A stretch of 24,010 nucleotides of DNA from Bog-532 sp036495425 (GTDB lineage: Bacteria > Actinomycetota > Actinomycetes > Streptosporangiales > Streptosporangiaceae): contig DASXMW010000317.1 in the NCBI GenBank assembly GCA_036495425.1, forward strand, positions 1 through 24,010, in the 5' to 3' direction. The notes beneath the pieces were generated by a model. It saw only the letters and a program-made list of their open reading frames with translations, made no database searches and had not been told where the DNA came from. The first letter of the stretch is position 1. Each line of letters starts with the position of its first letter. Shown here in pieces: positions 14,099-21,513 of this stretch. A program made the translations under genes and the position numbers.

Positions 14099-14149
14099 GT
14101 GCCAACGATCCTCAGCGTGCCAAGATTGGCACCATCATGACAGTGCCAA
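14099..14149. promoter_or_regulatory. Operator-like array of GTGCCAA half-sites at the MocR-type gene
   Basis: GTGCCAA occurs at 14099, 14117 and 14143, and its complement TTGGCAC at 14126. The pair 14117-14132 is a perfect inverted repeat, GTGCCAA-GA-TTGGCAC. The last half-site lies inside the first codons of the regulator. The arrangement, mixing direct and inverted sites, fits autoregulatory operators of MocR/GntR-type proteins and could also control the divergent membrane-protein gene. Confidence 0.65.
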
Positions 14150-15624
14150 TCCGGGCCAACGTGGCTCTTTCCCGCATCGACGGCCCCGCCCTGGCCGACC
14201 TGCTCGGCCACTGGCCCGCTTCCGAGGGCCCGCTGTACCGGCTGCTGGCCGCGCGCATCTCCCGGCTGGCCGACACCGGCGAGCTCCCGCCCGGCCTGGG
14301 CCTGCCGCCCGAACGCGACCTGGCCGACGCCCTGTCGGTCAGCCGCAACACCGTGGCCGCCGCCTACCAGCAGCTCCGCGACGAGGGCCTGGCCCGGAGC
14401 CGGCAGGGGGCGGGCACCCGGATCGTGCCGCACCGGACCACCCCGGCCGGGGCGCACCGGGCCAACGGCTTCTTCACCGGGATGCTGGAGACGGCCGACG
14501 TCCGGATCGACCTCACGCTGGCCGCGGTGGCCTGCCCGCCACCGGTGGCGGCCGCGCTGGCCGACCCGGCCGCCCTGATCGGGCCGGCCCGCCTGGCCGA
14601 GCTGACCAGCTCGTCCGGGTACCTGCCGCTCGGCCTGCCCGCCTTGCGGGCGGAACTGGCCGGCTACCTGTCCCGGGTCCACCAGCTGGCCACCGGCCCG
14701 GAGCAGATCGTGGTCACCACCGGCGCCCAGCAGGCGCTCGACCTGCTCATCCGGGCCGAAGTCCTGCCCGGCCAGGCCGTGGTGGTGGAAGACCCGACCT
14801 TCCCCGGGCCGCTGGACTCGCTGCAGCGGGCCGGGGCGCGGATCGTGAGCGTGCCCGCCACCGGCGGCACCGATCCCGGCCGGCTCGGCCAGGCCATCGC
14901 CACCCACCAGCCCGGCCTGGTCTACCTGACCCTGACCCACCACAACCCGACCGGCCGGGTCATGCCCGCCGCCGATCGCCAGCGCGTAGCCCGGCTGGCC
15001 GCCGCGCACCCGGACACCCTGTTCGTCGAGGACTTCACCCTGGCCGACCTCAGCCTGGACAGCGCGGCGGGCGCCAGCCCGCCGCCCGCGCTGGCCGCCC
15101 TGACCTCCGGCCTGCCCAACGTGGTCACGGTCGGCTCGCTGTCCAAGGCCTACTGGGGTGGCCTGCGCACCGGCTGGGCCCGGGGCGGCGCGGGCGCGAT
15201 CAGCCGCCTGGCCGCGGCCAAGGCCGCCGCCGACCTGGGCAGCCCGCCGTTCCAGCAGGCGATCTCGGCCGCCCTGGTCGGCGGCCAGCACGCCGGGATC
15301 GTGGCCTGGCAGCGGGCCCGCCTCCGCGAGCAGCGGGACGCGCTGGACCAGGCCCTGCGCGCGCGGCTGCCGGACTGGGAGTGGACACCGCCGCCCGGCG
15401 GCCTGACCCTGTGGGCCAGGCTGCCCGACGGCGCCGACGGCGGCGCGTTCGCCCAGGCCGCCCTGCGCCGCGGCGTGGCCGTGGTGCCCGGCCGCCTGCT
15501 CAGCGCGTCAGCCCTCAGCCACGGCTACGTCCGCATCGCCTACACCCAGCCCCCGGACCGCCTCCGCGCGGCCGCGGCCGGCCTGGCCGCCGCCTGGGAC
15601 GCCTCCCGTCGCCTGGCCAGCTGA
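14137..15624 (+). CDS. MocR-family PLP-dependent transcriptional regulator
   Basis: The 495-residue protein has a GntR winged helix (about residues 33-97: PPERDLADALSVSRNTVAAAYQ, then LARSRQGAGTRI). A fold-type I aminotransferase domain follows, with GYLPLGLPALR, the TTGAQQALDL phosphate-binding region, HHNPTGR (N270), VEDF (D299) and the PLP lysine K337 in SLSKAYWGGLRTGW. Such proteins use PLP, sometimes with an amino ligand, as effector; PdxR and GabR are the best-known examples. ATG 14137 lies in a GTGCCAA array that is probably its operator. The divergent membrane-protein gene is the likeliest other target. No PLP-synthesis or GABA gene is adjacent, so the regulon is unknown. Confidence 0.92.
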   Translation: MTVPIRANVALSRIDGPALADLLGHWPASEGPLYRLLAARISRLADTGELPPGLGLPPERDLADALSVSRNTVAAAYQQLRDEGLARSRQGAGTRIVPHRTTPAGAHRANGFFTGMLETADVRIDLTLAAVACPPPVAAALADPAALIGPARLAELTSSSGYLPLGLPALRAELAGYLSRVHQLATGPEQIVVTTGAQQALDLLIRAEVLPGQAVVVEDPTFPGPLDSLQRAGARIVSVPATGGTDPGRLGQAIATHQPGLVYLTLTHHNPTGRVMPAADRQRVARLAAAHPDTLFVEDFTLADLSLDSAAGASPPPALAALTSGLPNVVTVGSLSKAYWGGLRTGWARGGAGAISRLAAAKAAADLGSPPFQQAISAALVGGQHAGIVAWQRARLREQRDALDQALRARLPDWEWTPPPGGLTLWARLPDGADGGAFAQAALRRGVAVVPGRLLSASALSHGYVRIAYTQPPDRLRAAAAGLAAAWDASRRLAS

Positions 15625-15694
15625 CCAGCACGGGTTCGTTGCTGAACCGGCAACCGGATTCGCGTGGCGGGGCCGTGGCCGGCACAGTGGGGTG

Positions 15695-16378
15695 ATGAGC
15701 GACTCCGGGCAGCAGCATCACGGGCACCAGCCCGGGCACGGCGGGGAAGTTGATCCAGCCCAGTTCTACCGGCGGGCGTACTGGGACGAGCGGTACGGCG
15801 GCGAGCAGGTGTGGTCCGGGAACCCCAACACCCTGCTGGTCCACTACGCGTCCGCGCTGACCCCGGGCACGGCGCTGGACGTGGGCAGCGGCGAGGGCGG
15901 CGACGTAATCTGGCTGGCCCGGCGGGGCTGGCGGGTGACCGGGGCCGATATCTCGCCGGTGGGGCTGCGCCGGGCGGCCGTAGCCGCCGGTCAGGCAGGC
16001 CCGGACATCGCCGGCCGGATCACCTGGCAGCAGGCCGACCTGCTCGGCTGGGCGCCGCCGCGCGAGGCGTTCGACCTGGTGTCGGCCCAGTTCATTCACT
16101 TGCCGCGGACCGCCCGGGAGGACCTGCACCGGCGGCTGGCGGCCGCGGTCCGGCCCGGCGGCACCCTGCTCATCGTCAGCCACCACCCGGCCGACATCGA
16201 GACCGCCAGCCGGCCCAACGCGCCGGGCATGTTCGCCACCGCCGCGGAGATGGCGGCCGTGCTCGACCCGGCCGCCTGGGACATTGAAGCGGCCGAGCCC
16301 CAGCGCGAGGGGGCCCTGCCCGGCGGCGGGACGGGGACCGTCCGCGACGCGGTGCTGCGCGCCGTCCGCCGCCCCTGA
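15695..16378 (+). CDS. Class I SAM-dependent methyltransferase
   Basis: The 227-residue protein starts with a His/Gln/Gly-rich stretch (MSDSGQQHHGHQPGHGGEVD), followed by YWDERYGGEQVWSGNPN, a pattern seen in TehB/thiopurine-methyltransferase-like enzymes. Motif I is ALDVGSGEGGDVIWLA (about 59-74); motif II carries the acidic residue in VTGADIS, and FDLVSAQFIHLP follows. The substrate is unknown; related enzymes methylate small molecules or oxyanions. Start ATG 15695 (or GTG 15692) has CACAGT 6 nt upstream, a weak -10 at the leaderless distance. The His-rich N-terminus may bind metal (inference). It is convergent with the amidohydrolase gene. Confidence 0.88.
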   Translation: MSDSGQQHHGHQPGHGGEVDPAQFYRRAYWDERYGGEQVWSGNPNTLLVHYASALTPGTALDVGSGEGGDVIWLARRGWRVTGADISPVGLRRAAVAAGQAGPDIAGRITWQQADLLGWAPPREAFDLVSAQFIHLPRTAREDLHRRLAAAVRPGGTLLIVSHHPADIETASRPNAPGMFATAAEMAAVLDPAAWDIEAAEPQREGALPGGGTGTVRDAVLRAVRRP

Positions 16379-16412
16379 CCGGAGAGGGCTGCCTGACCGG
16401 CAGGGGTCGCCC

Positions 16413-16428
16413 GCGGGGGTTTGCCCGC
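16413..16428. terminator. Weak bidirectional hairpin between convergent genes
   Basis: GCGGG and CCCGC flank a 6-nt loop in the 82-bp gap between the methyltransferase and amidohydrolase stops. There is no T-run on either side, so intrinsic termination is doubtful. Confidence 0.25.
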
Positions 16429-16446
16429 CCGGAGGGGCGCGTCCAC

Positions 16447-16464
16447 GCTTCTTGCTGTTATCAG
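16447..16464 (-). repeat. 18-nt 3'-end repeat, copy D, overlapping the amidohydrolase stop
   Basis: This is identical to the other three cores. The amidohydrolase ends CTG GTC TGA TAA CAG CAA GAA GCG: the repeat provides its TGA (16463-16461) and an immediate second stop, as copy B does at the nitrile hydratase gene about 6 kb away. Confidence 0.92.
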
Positions 16465-17333
16465 ACCAGGCCGAGCATGCGGGCCGCGTTGGCCTTGAGC
16501 ACCTTGGCCCGGATCCCGGGCTTCAGCTCCAGCTGGTCGAAGTCGCGCAGCCAGCGTTCCGGGGTCAGCAGCGGGTAGTCGGTGCCGAACAGCACCTTGT
16601 CCTGCAGCAGCGAGTTCATGTTCCGCACCAGCTGGGGCGGGAAGTACCTGGGCGACCAGCCGGACAGGTCGATGTAGACGTTGGCCTTGTGGGTGGCCAT
16701 CGAGATGGCCGAGTCCTGCCAGGGCACGGACGGGTGGGCCAGGATCACGGTCAGGCCCGGGAAGTCAGCGGCCACGTCGTCGATCAGCATGGGGTCGGAC
16801 AGCCGGAGCTTGATCCCCCGGCCGCCGGGCAGCCCGGCCCCGATCCCGGTCTGGCCGGTGTGGAACACGGCCGGGACCCTCATCTCCTCGATCGCCGCGT
16901 ACAGCGGGTACAGGCCGGGGTCGTTGGGGGCGAAGCCCTGCAGGCTGGGGTGGAACTTGAAGCCCTTGGCGCCGTGGCCGTCGACCAGGCGGCGGGCCCG
17001 GCGCACGGCCTCCTCCGGCTGCAGCGGGTCGACCGACCCGAACGGGATCAGCGTGCCGGCGAACTCGGCCGCCTTGTCGGCGATCTCCTCGCTGGACAGG
17101 GCGGGGTGCCCGGTGGCGGTGGTGGCGTCGACGGTGAAGATCACGGCGGCCATCTGGCGTTCGCGGTAGAAACCGGCCAGGTGTTCCACGGTGGGGGTGC
17201 GGTCCTGCCCGCTGTGGAAGTAGGCGGCCGAGGCCGCCAGCAGTTCGCCGTCCAGGCTGGTGTGGCCGTGACCGTCCGATTCCACGTGCACGTGAACGTC
17301 GATCGCGGTCAGCGCGTCAAGATCGAGAGCCAC
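16461..17333 (-). CDS. Metal-dependent amidohydrolase (amidohydrolase_2 family)
   Basis: The 290-residue TIM-barrel hydrolase has metal and catalytic motifs in family order: IDVHVHV (about 11-17), GFKFHPS (about 125), AVFHTGQ (about 156), ILAHPS (about 198) and LFGTDYPL (about 251), where the Asp is catalytic. COG2159 members include decarboxylases and hydrolases acting on aromatic or beta-keto compounds, among them 4-hydroxyphenyl-beta-ketoacyl-CoA hydrolase. I cannot assign the reaction. GTG 17333 follows a TAGGTT -10 box by 6 nt, indicating a leaderless message. The gene is divergent from an acetoacetyl-CoA synthetase-like ligase only 59 bp away, which would suit shared control of an acyl-CoA or keto-acid pathway. 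Confidence 0.88.
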   Translation of the reverse strand: MALDLDALTAIDVHVHVESDGHGHTSLDGELLAASAAYFHSGQDRTPTVEHLAGFYRERQMAAVIFTVDATTATGHPALSSEEIADKAAEFAGTLIPFGSVDPLQPEEAVRRARRLVDGHGAKGFKFHPSLQGFAPNDPGLYPLYAAIEEMRVPAVFHTGQTGIGAGLPGGRGIKLRLSDPMLIDDVAADFPGLTVILAHPSVPWQDSAISMATHKANVYIDLSGWSPRYFPPQLVRNMNSLLQDKVLFGTDYPLLTPERWLRDFDQLELKPGIRAKVLKANAARMLGLV

Positions 17334-17339
17334 GCCCCG

Positions 17340-17385
17340 AACCTACGCCACCGACCTTGTCCCCCCGGCACCGCTGTGCGACTGT
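17340..17385. promoter_or_regulatory. Divergent promoter region, amidohydrolase / acyl-CoA ligase
   Basis: Minus-strand TAGGTT (17345-17340) ends 6 nt before GTG 17333. Plus-strand GACTGT (17380-17385) ends 7 nt before GTG 17393 and is a weaker -10. No ribosome site precedes either start. The whole divergent region is 59 bp. Confidence 0.45.
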
Positions 17386-17392
17386 CGGCCCT

Positions 17393-19378
17393 GTGCAACA
17401 AGGCGACCTGCTGTGGACGCCCAGCCCGGAACAGCGGGACCGGGCCAACATCACCCGGTTCACCAGCTGGCTGGCCAGCCAGCGGCAGCAGGAGTTCGGC
17501 AGCTACGACGCGCTCTGGCGGTGGTCGGTCACCGACCTGGACGGATTCTGGGGCGCGGTGTGGGACTACTGCGGCATCCAGGCCTCCACCGCGCCCACCG
17601 CGGTTCTGGGCCGCCGCACCATGCCCGGCGCCGACTGGTTCCCGGGCGCCCGCCTGAACTACGCCGAGCACATCCTCGGCCGGGCCCGCCCCGGCCGCGA
17701 CGCCTTGCTGTTCGCCGGGGAGACCGTCCCCCTCCAGGCCCTGTCCTGGGATGACCTGGCCGCCCAGGTCCGGATCCTGGCCACTCACCTGCGCGCCCAG
17801 GGGGTGCGGCCCGGTGACCGGGTGGCCAGTTACCTGCCCAACATCCCGCCCACGGTCGTCGCGATGCTCGCGGTGGCCAGCATCGGGGCGATCTGGACCA
17901 GCTGCTCACCGGACTTCGGCTGGCGCGGGGTGCTGGAGCGGTTCCGGCAGCTCAGCCCCGTGGTGCTGATCTGCACCGACGGCTACCACTACGGCGGCCG
18001 GGCCTACGACCGGAGCGAGGAGGCCGGGCAGATCGCGGCCGGCCTGCCCAGCCTGCGGCACGTCATCCATCTGCCCCGGCTCCACCCGGACCAGCCGCGG
18101 CCACCGGCGGCCGGCGCCACCAGCTGGGAGGAGGTCATGGCCACCCCGGCCCCGGCGGCGGACGGGTTCCGGTTCGAGCAGGTGCCGTTCGGCCATCCGC
18201 TCTGGATCCTGTTCTCGTCCGGCACCACCGGCCTGCCGAAAGCCATCACCCACAGCCAGGGCGGCATCCTGATCGAGCAACTCAAATTGCAGACCTTCCA
18301 TATGAACCTGAGCCCGGGCGACCGGATGCTCTTCTACACCACGACCGGCTGGATGATGTGGAACTTCCTGGTCAGCTCGCTGCTGCTCGGGGTCCAGCCG
18401 GTGCTGTACGACGGGAACCCGGCCTGGCCGGGACCGGACGTGCTGTGGCGGCTGGCCGACCAGGCCGGGGTGACGTTCTTCGGCGCCTCCCCGGCTTACG
18501 TGGACGCGCTGACCCGGGCCGGGGTCGTGCCCGGCCGCCGGTTCGGCCTGGACCGCCTGCAGGCGGTAATGCTGGCCGGGTCGCCGGTGTCGGCCGAGTG
18601 CAGCGCCTGGTTCTACCGCAACGTCAAGCGCGACCTGTGGCTGGCCACCGGCAGCGGCGGCACCGACACCTGCTGCGGGCTGGTCGGCGGCACGCCCACG
18701 CTGCCGGTGTACGCGGGCGAGATCCAGGCCCGGCACCTGGGCGTGGCCGCCTACGCCTTCAACACGAGCGGCCAGCCGGTGGTTGACGAGGTCGGCGAGC
18801 TGGTGGTGACCGAGCCGATGCCGTCGATGCCGGTCCGGTTGTGGGGCGACGAGGACGGCCGCCGCTACCGCGAGGCCTACTTCACCGAGTTCCCGGGCCG
18901 CTGGCGGCAGGGCGACTTCTTCCGGGTCAACGCGCGCGGCGGCTGCTTCGTGCTCGGCCGCTCGGACGCCACCCTGAACCGGGACGGGGTGCGGATCGGC
19001 ACCGCCGAGATCTACGCCGCGCTGGCCTCGGTGCCCGAGGTGACCGACGGGCTGGTGGTCAACCTGGACCGGCCCGGCGGCGGGTTGTTCATGCCGCTGT
19101 TCGTCACGCTGGCCCCGGGCCAGGTGCTGGACGACCGGCTGCGGGCCGCGATCCGGCAGCGGCTGCGCACCGAGTACACCCCGCGGCACGTGCCGGACGC
19201 GATCATCGAGGTCCCGGCCATCCCGGTCACGCTGACCGGCAAGAAGATGGAGGTCCCGGTGCGCCGCATCCTGGCCGGCGCCGACCCGGCCCGGGCCGCC
19301 AACCGCAACGCCATGGCCAACCCGGCCTCGCTGGACGTGTTCGCCGAGTACGCGAGGACCCTGCCCGAGCTCAGCTGA
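17393..19378 (+). CDS. Acetoacetyl-CoA synthetase (acetoacetate-CoA ligase)
   Basis: The 661-residue adenylate-forming ligase begins QQGDLLWTPSPEQRDRANIT, which with WFPGARLNYAEHIL (about 83-96) is diagnostic of acetoacetyl-CoA synthetases rather than acetyl-CoA synthetases. The ATP loop is FSSGTTGLPKA (about 273-283). GSGGTDTC, GDFFRV and GRSDATLNRDGVRIG form the adenylation and hinge motifs, and the catalytic lysine lies in LTGKKMEVPVRR near the C-terminus. It activates acetoacetate, or a related 3-keto acid, with ATP and CoA in the cytoplasm, serving ketone-body use or sterol, lipid or polyhydroxybutyrate turnover. Length matches the family (about 650). GTG 17393 is the only start that keeps the conserved N-terminus. 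A strong hairpin follows its stop. Confidence 0.93.
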   Translation: MQQGDLLWTPSPEQRDRANITRFTSWLASQRQQEFGSYDALWRWSVTDLDGFWGAVWDYCGIQASTAPTAVLGRRTMPGADWFPGARLNYAEHILGRARPGRDALLFAGETVPLQALSWDDLAAQVRILATHLRAQGVRPGDRVASYLPNIPPTVVAMLAVASIGAIWTSCSPDFGWRGVLERFRQLSPVVLICTDGYHYGGRAYDRSEEAGQIAAGLPSLRHVIHLPRLHPDQPRPPAAGATSWEEVMATPAPAADGFRFEQVPFGHPLWILFSSGTTGLPKAITHSQGGILIEQLKLQTFHMNLSPGDRMLFYTTTGWMMWNFLVSSLLLGVQPVLYDGNPAWPGPDVLWRLADQAGVTFFGASPAYVDALTRAGVVPGRRFGLDRLQAVMLAGSPVSAECSAWFYRNVKRDLWLATGSGGTDTCCGLVGGTPTLPVYAGEIQARHLGVAAYAFNTSGQPVVDEVGELVVTEPMPSMPVRLWGDEDGRRYREAYFTEFPGRWRQGDFFRVNARGGCFVLGRSDATLNRDGVRIGTAEIYAALASVPEVTDGLVVNLDRPGGGLFMPLFVTLAPGQVLDDRLRAAIRQRLRTEYTPRHVPDAIIEVPAIPVTLTGKKMEVPVRRILAGADPARAANRNAMANPASLDVFAEYARTLPELS

Positions 19379-19407
19379 CCCGCCCCTCCTACGGTGGGGC
19401 ATACCCG

Positions 19408-19438
19408 TTCCCGCGCGCAACCGGCGCGCCATCGGGAA
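19408..19438 (+). terminator. 11-bp hairpin downstream of acetoacetyl-CoA synthetase
   Basis: TTCCCGCGCGC (19408-19418) pairs with GCGCG...CGGGAA (19424-19438), giving 11 bp with a 5-nt loop and a 4-nt bulge. It begins 29 nt after the ligase stop. No T-run follows, so it is a terminator of the actinobacterial hairpin-only kind or an mRNA 3' stabiliser. A second hairpin, CCGGG/CCCGG with an 8-nt loop, lies at 19474-19491. No gene is seen in 19379-19552. Confidence 0.45.
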
Positions 19439-19552
19439 GTCGCCGGGGCGGCTGGCACATAGGGCGGCCGCATCCGGGCAGTGACTCCCGGCGGAAGAAC
19501 CAAGTGACAGCACGCGGCACCACCACCGATGGGGCGGGAGAACCGGCAGCCG

Positions 19553-20932
19553 ATGAGCATCAGCTATTCCAGCGTCGTGAGCGCGCCGATCGACGAGGTC
19601 TTCGCCTGGCACACCCGGCCCGGGGCGCTGACCCGCCTGTCGCCGCCCTGGCAGCCGGTGCGGGTCGGGCAGGAGGCGACCTCGCTGCGGGACGGCCGGG
19701 CCGTGCTGCTGCTGCCGGGCCGGGTGCGCTGGGTGGCCGAGCACCAGCCGGACGGGTACGACCCGCCCCGTCAGTTCGTCGACCAGCTGGTCTCCGGCGG
19801 CCTGACCTCGGCCGCGCTCTCCCGGGTGCTGACCTGGCGGCACGTGCACGGCTTCCACGAGGCCGGGGACGGGGCGACCCGGGTCGAGGACGACCTGCAG
19901 ACCACGGTGCCGGAGGCGGCGCTGCGGCAGATATTCGCTTACCGGCACCGCCAGCTGGCCGCCGACCTGAAGGCCCAGCAGTGGGCCCGGGCCAAGCGGC
20001 CCGAGCCGCTCACGGTGGCGGTCACCGGGTCCAGCGGGCTGATCGGCACCGCGCTGACCGCCCTGCTGACCACGGGCGGGCACCGGGTGATCAGGCTGGT
20101 CCGCCACCCGGCGTCCGGCGAGAACGAACGCCAGTGGAACCCGGCCCAACCCGCCCCCGGCCTGCTGGACGGGGTGGACGCCCTGGTCCACCTGGCCGGG
20201 GCCGGCATCGCGGGCCGGTTCACCGCGGCCCACAAGCGCGAGGTCCGCGACAGCCGGATCGGGCCGACCCGGGCCCTGGCCGAGCTGGCCGCCGGCGCCG
20301 CCAGGAACGGCGACGGGGCCGGCGGGCTCAAGGTCTTTGTCAGCGCCTCGGCCATCGGCTACTACGGGGCCGGCCGGGGCGACGAGGTGCTGACCGAGGT
20401 CAGCACGCCCGGCTCGGACTTCCTGGCCGGCGTGGTCGCCGACTGGGAGGCCGCCACCCAGCCCGCGGCCGACGCGGGGCTGCGGACGGTCCTGATGCGC
20501 ACCGGGCTCGTGCTGAGCCCCAAGGGCGGCACCCTGCGGGCGCTGTTCCCGCTGTTCGAGGCGGGTCTGGGCGGCAAGCTCGGCGACGGGCGGCAGTGGA
20601 TGTCGTGGATCGGCATCGACGACCTGACCGACGCCTACCTGCGCGGGCTGGTCGACCCGGCCCTGTCCGGGCCGGTCAACGCGGTCGCGCCGGACCCGGT
20701 GCGCAACGCCGACTTCACCAAGGTCCTGGGCCGGGTGCTGCGCCGGCCGACCCTCATCCCGGTGCCCGGGTTCGGCCCCCGGCTGGTGTTCGGCGAGGAA
20801 GGCGCCCGGGAACTGGCCGAGGCCAGCCAGCGTGTCCGGCCCGACGCGCTGCTCAGCGCGGGCCACCCGTTCCGCTACACCCGGCTCGAGCCCGCCCTGC
20901 GGCACGTGCTCGGCCGCGTCACCAAGCCCTGA
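19553..20932 (+). CDS. SRPBCC domain fused to TIGR01777-type SDR epimerase
   Basis: The 459-residue fusion has an N-terminal SRPBCC/START-like domain (about residues 1-145: SYSSVVSAPIDEVFAWHTRPGA ... AYRHRQLAADL) of the kind that binds hydrophobic ligands. An NAD(P)-binding Rossmann domain of the TIGR01777 (YfcH/SulA-like) epimerase family follows, with nucleotide motif VTGSSGLIG (about 154-162), VHLAGAGIAGRFT, VSASAIGYYG and a C-terminal DUF1731-like region after VNAVAPDPV. The reaction of this family is undetermined. ATG 19553 has GGGAG 11 nt upstream, a somewhat long spacing; ATG 19529 would add eight residues with no homology. This fusion occurs in actinobacteria. The gene is convergent with the STAS gene, 29 bp apart. 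Confidence 0.9.
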   Translation: MSISYSSVVSAPIDEVFAWHTRPGALTRLSPPWQPVRVGQEATSLRDGRAVLLLPGRVRWVAEHQPDGYDPPRQFVDQLVSGGLTSAALSRVLTWRHVHGFHEAGDGATRVEDDLQTTVPEAALRQIFAYRHRQLAADLKAQQWARAKRPEPLTVAVTGSSGLIGTALTALLTTGGHRVIRLVRHPASGENERQWNPAQPAPGLLDGVDALVHLAGAGIAGRFTAAHKREVRDSRIGPTRALAELAAGAARNGDGAGGLKVFVSASAIGYYGAGRGDEVLTEVSTPGSDFLAGVVADWEAATQPAADAGLRTVLMRTGLVLSPKGGTLRALFPLFEAGLGGKLGDGRQWMSWIGIDDLTDAYLRGLVDPALSGPVNAVAPDPVRNADFTKVLGRVLRRPTLIPVPGFGPRLVFGEEGARELAEASQRVRPDALLSAGHPFRYTRLEPALRHVLGRVTKP

Positions 20933-20961
20933 CCGGAGGCCTGACCGGGGCCTGAGGGCGG

Positions 20962-21315
20962 TCAGCCGTCGGCGATGGCGTCGGCGACGCTGTCGTAGAC
21001 CGGGATCAGCTGGTCGGCCCGGGTCAGCTGCAGCACCCGGGCCACCGCCACCTGCGGCGCGGCCAGGGCCAGCACACCGCCCTGCTGGTCCAGGGCCCGG
21101 GTGGACCGGAGCAGCATCCGCAGCCCGGTGGAATCCATGAAGCTCAGCTCGGACATGTCCACGATCAGCAGCCGTGGCTGCTGGGCAATCACCGACTCGA
21201 GCACACCGTAGAGCTCGTCGCTGTTCGTCGCGTCGACCTCGCCGGCCAGCACCACCACGGTGTACGTCGCCCCGGCTACTTCAGGGGCGGACACCGACGC
21301 TCTGAGCAGGCCCAC
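20962..21315 (-). CDS. STAS-domain anti-anti-sigma factor-like protein
   Basis: The 117-residue protein is a single STAS domain: YTVVVLAGEVDATNSDEL, then LLIVDMSELSFMDSTGLRML, whose conserved Ser in the DST sequence is the position phosphorylated in SpoIIAA/RsbV-like proteins. It probably binds an anti-sigma kinase and releases an alternative sigma factor. No kinase or sigma gene is adjacent, so the partner is unknown. GTG 21315 is clearly favoured by the ribosome site AAAGGAG four nt upstream. The open frame extends 20 codons further up to ATG 21375, but those residues look unlike the family and cover a hairpin. Confidence 0.88.
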   Translation of the reverse strand: MGLLRASVSAPEVAGATYTVVVLAGEVDATNSDELYGVLESVIAQQPRLLIVDMSELSFMDSTGLRMLLRSTRALDQQGGVLALAAPQVAVARVLQLTRADQLIPVYDSVADAIADG

Positions 21316-21345
21316 CGTTCTCCTTTTCCACCTGCCGGTCATGCT

Positions 21346-21363
21346 GGGCGCCGATAGGCGCCC
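21346..21363 (-). promoter_or_regulatory. Hairpin in the probable 5' leader of the STAS gene
   Basis: GGGCGCC and GGCGCCC flank GATA on the plus strand: a perfect 7-bp inverted repeat with a 4-nt loop, starting 31 nt upstream of GTG 21315. A possible -10 (TACCGT on the minus strand) lies just beyond, near 21378-21383, which would put the hairpin in the mRNA leader. It could instead be an operator. Confidence 0.4.
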
Positions 21364-21499
21364 CCACGCTGCCATCCACGGTAGTGGTACGGCCGGTACC
21401 GCCGGTACACAGCCGGACGGCCGTTACTTTCTCGGGACATACCCTTCTACCAGCAAACCCGGCCGGACCGCACCGCCGGCCACCCGGCAGGCCGGCCGG

Positions 21500-21505
21500 T
21501 AACGT
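21500..21505 (+). promoter_or_regulatory. -10 box of the Nudix/formamidase pair
   Basis: TAACGT ends 8 nt before GTG 21514 and no ribosome site is present, so the message is probably leaderless. The rest of 21316-21513 holds GGTAC-containing short repeats (21386-21412) and no gene. Confidence 0.5.
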
Positions 21506-21513
21506 GGCCCGAC

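Noticed and set aside
16284..17657. 457-codon plus-strand frame over the amidohydrolase
   Set aside because: It is antisense to a gene with all metal-binding motifs, and its product is low-complexity.
19474..19491. Riboswitch upstream of the SRPBCC-SDR gene
   Set aside because: Only a simple CCGGG/CCCGG hairpin is visible. None of the conserved cores I know (cobalamin, SAM, ZTP, c-di-GMP, glycine) matches.
17906..20905. 999-codon minus-strand frame opposite the ligase and SDR genes
   Set aside because: Composition is typical of an antisense shadow, no domain is recognisable, and both opposing genes have complete catalytic motifs.
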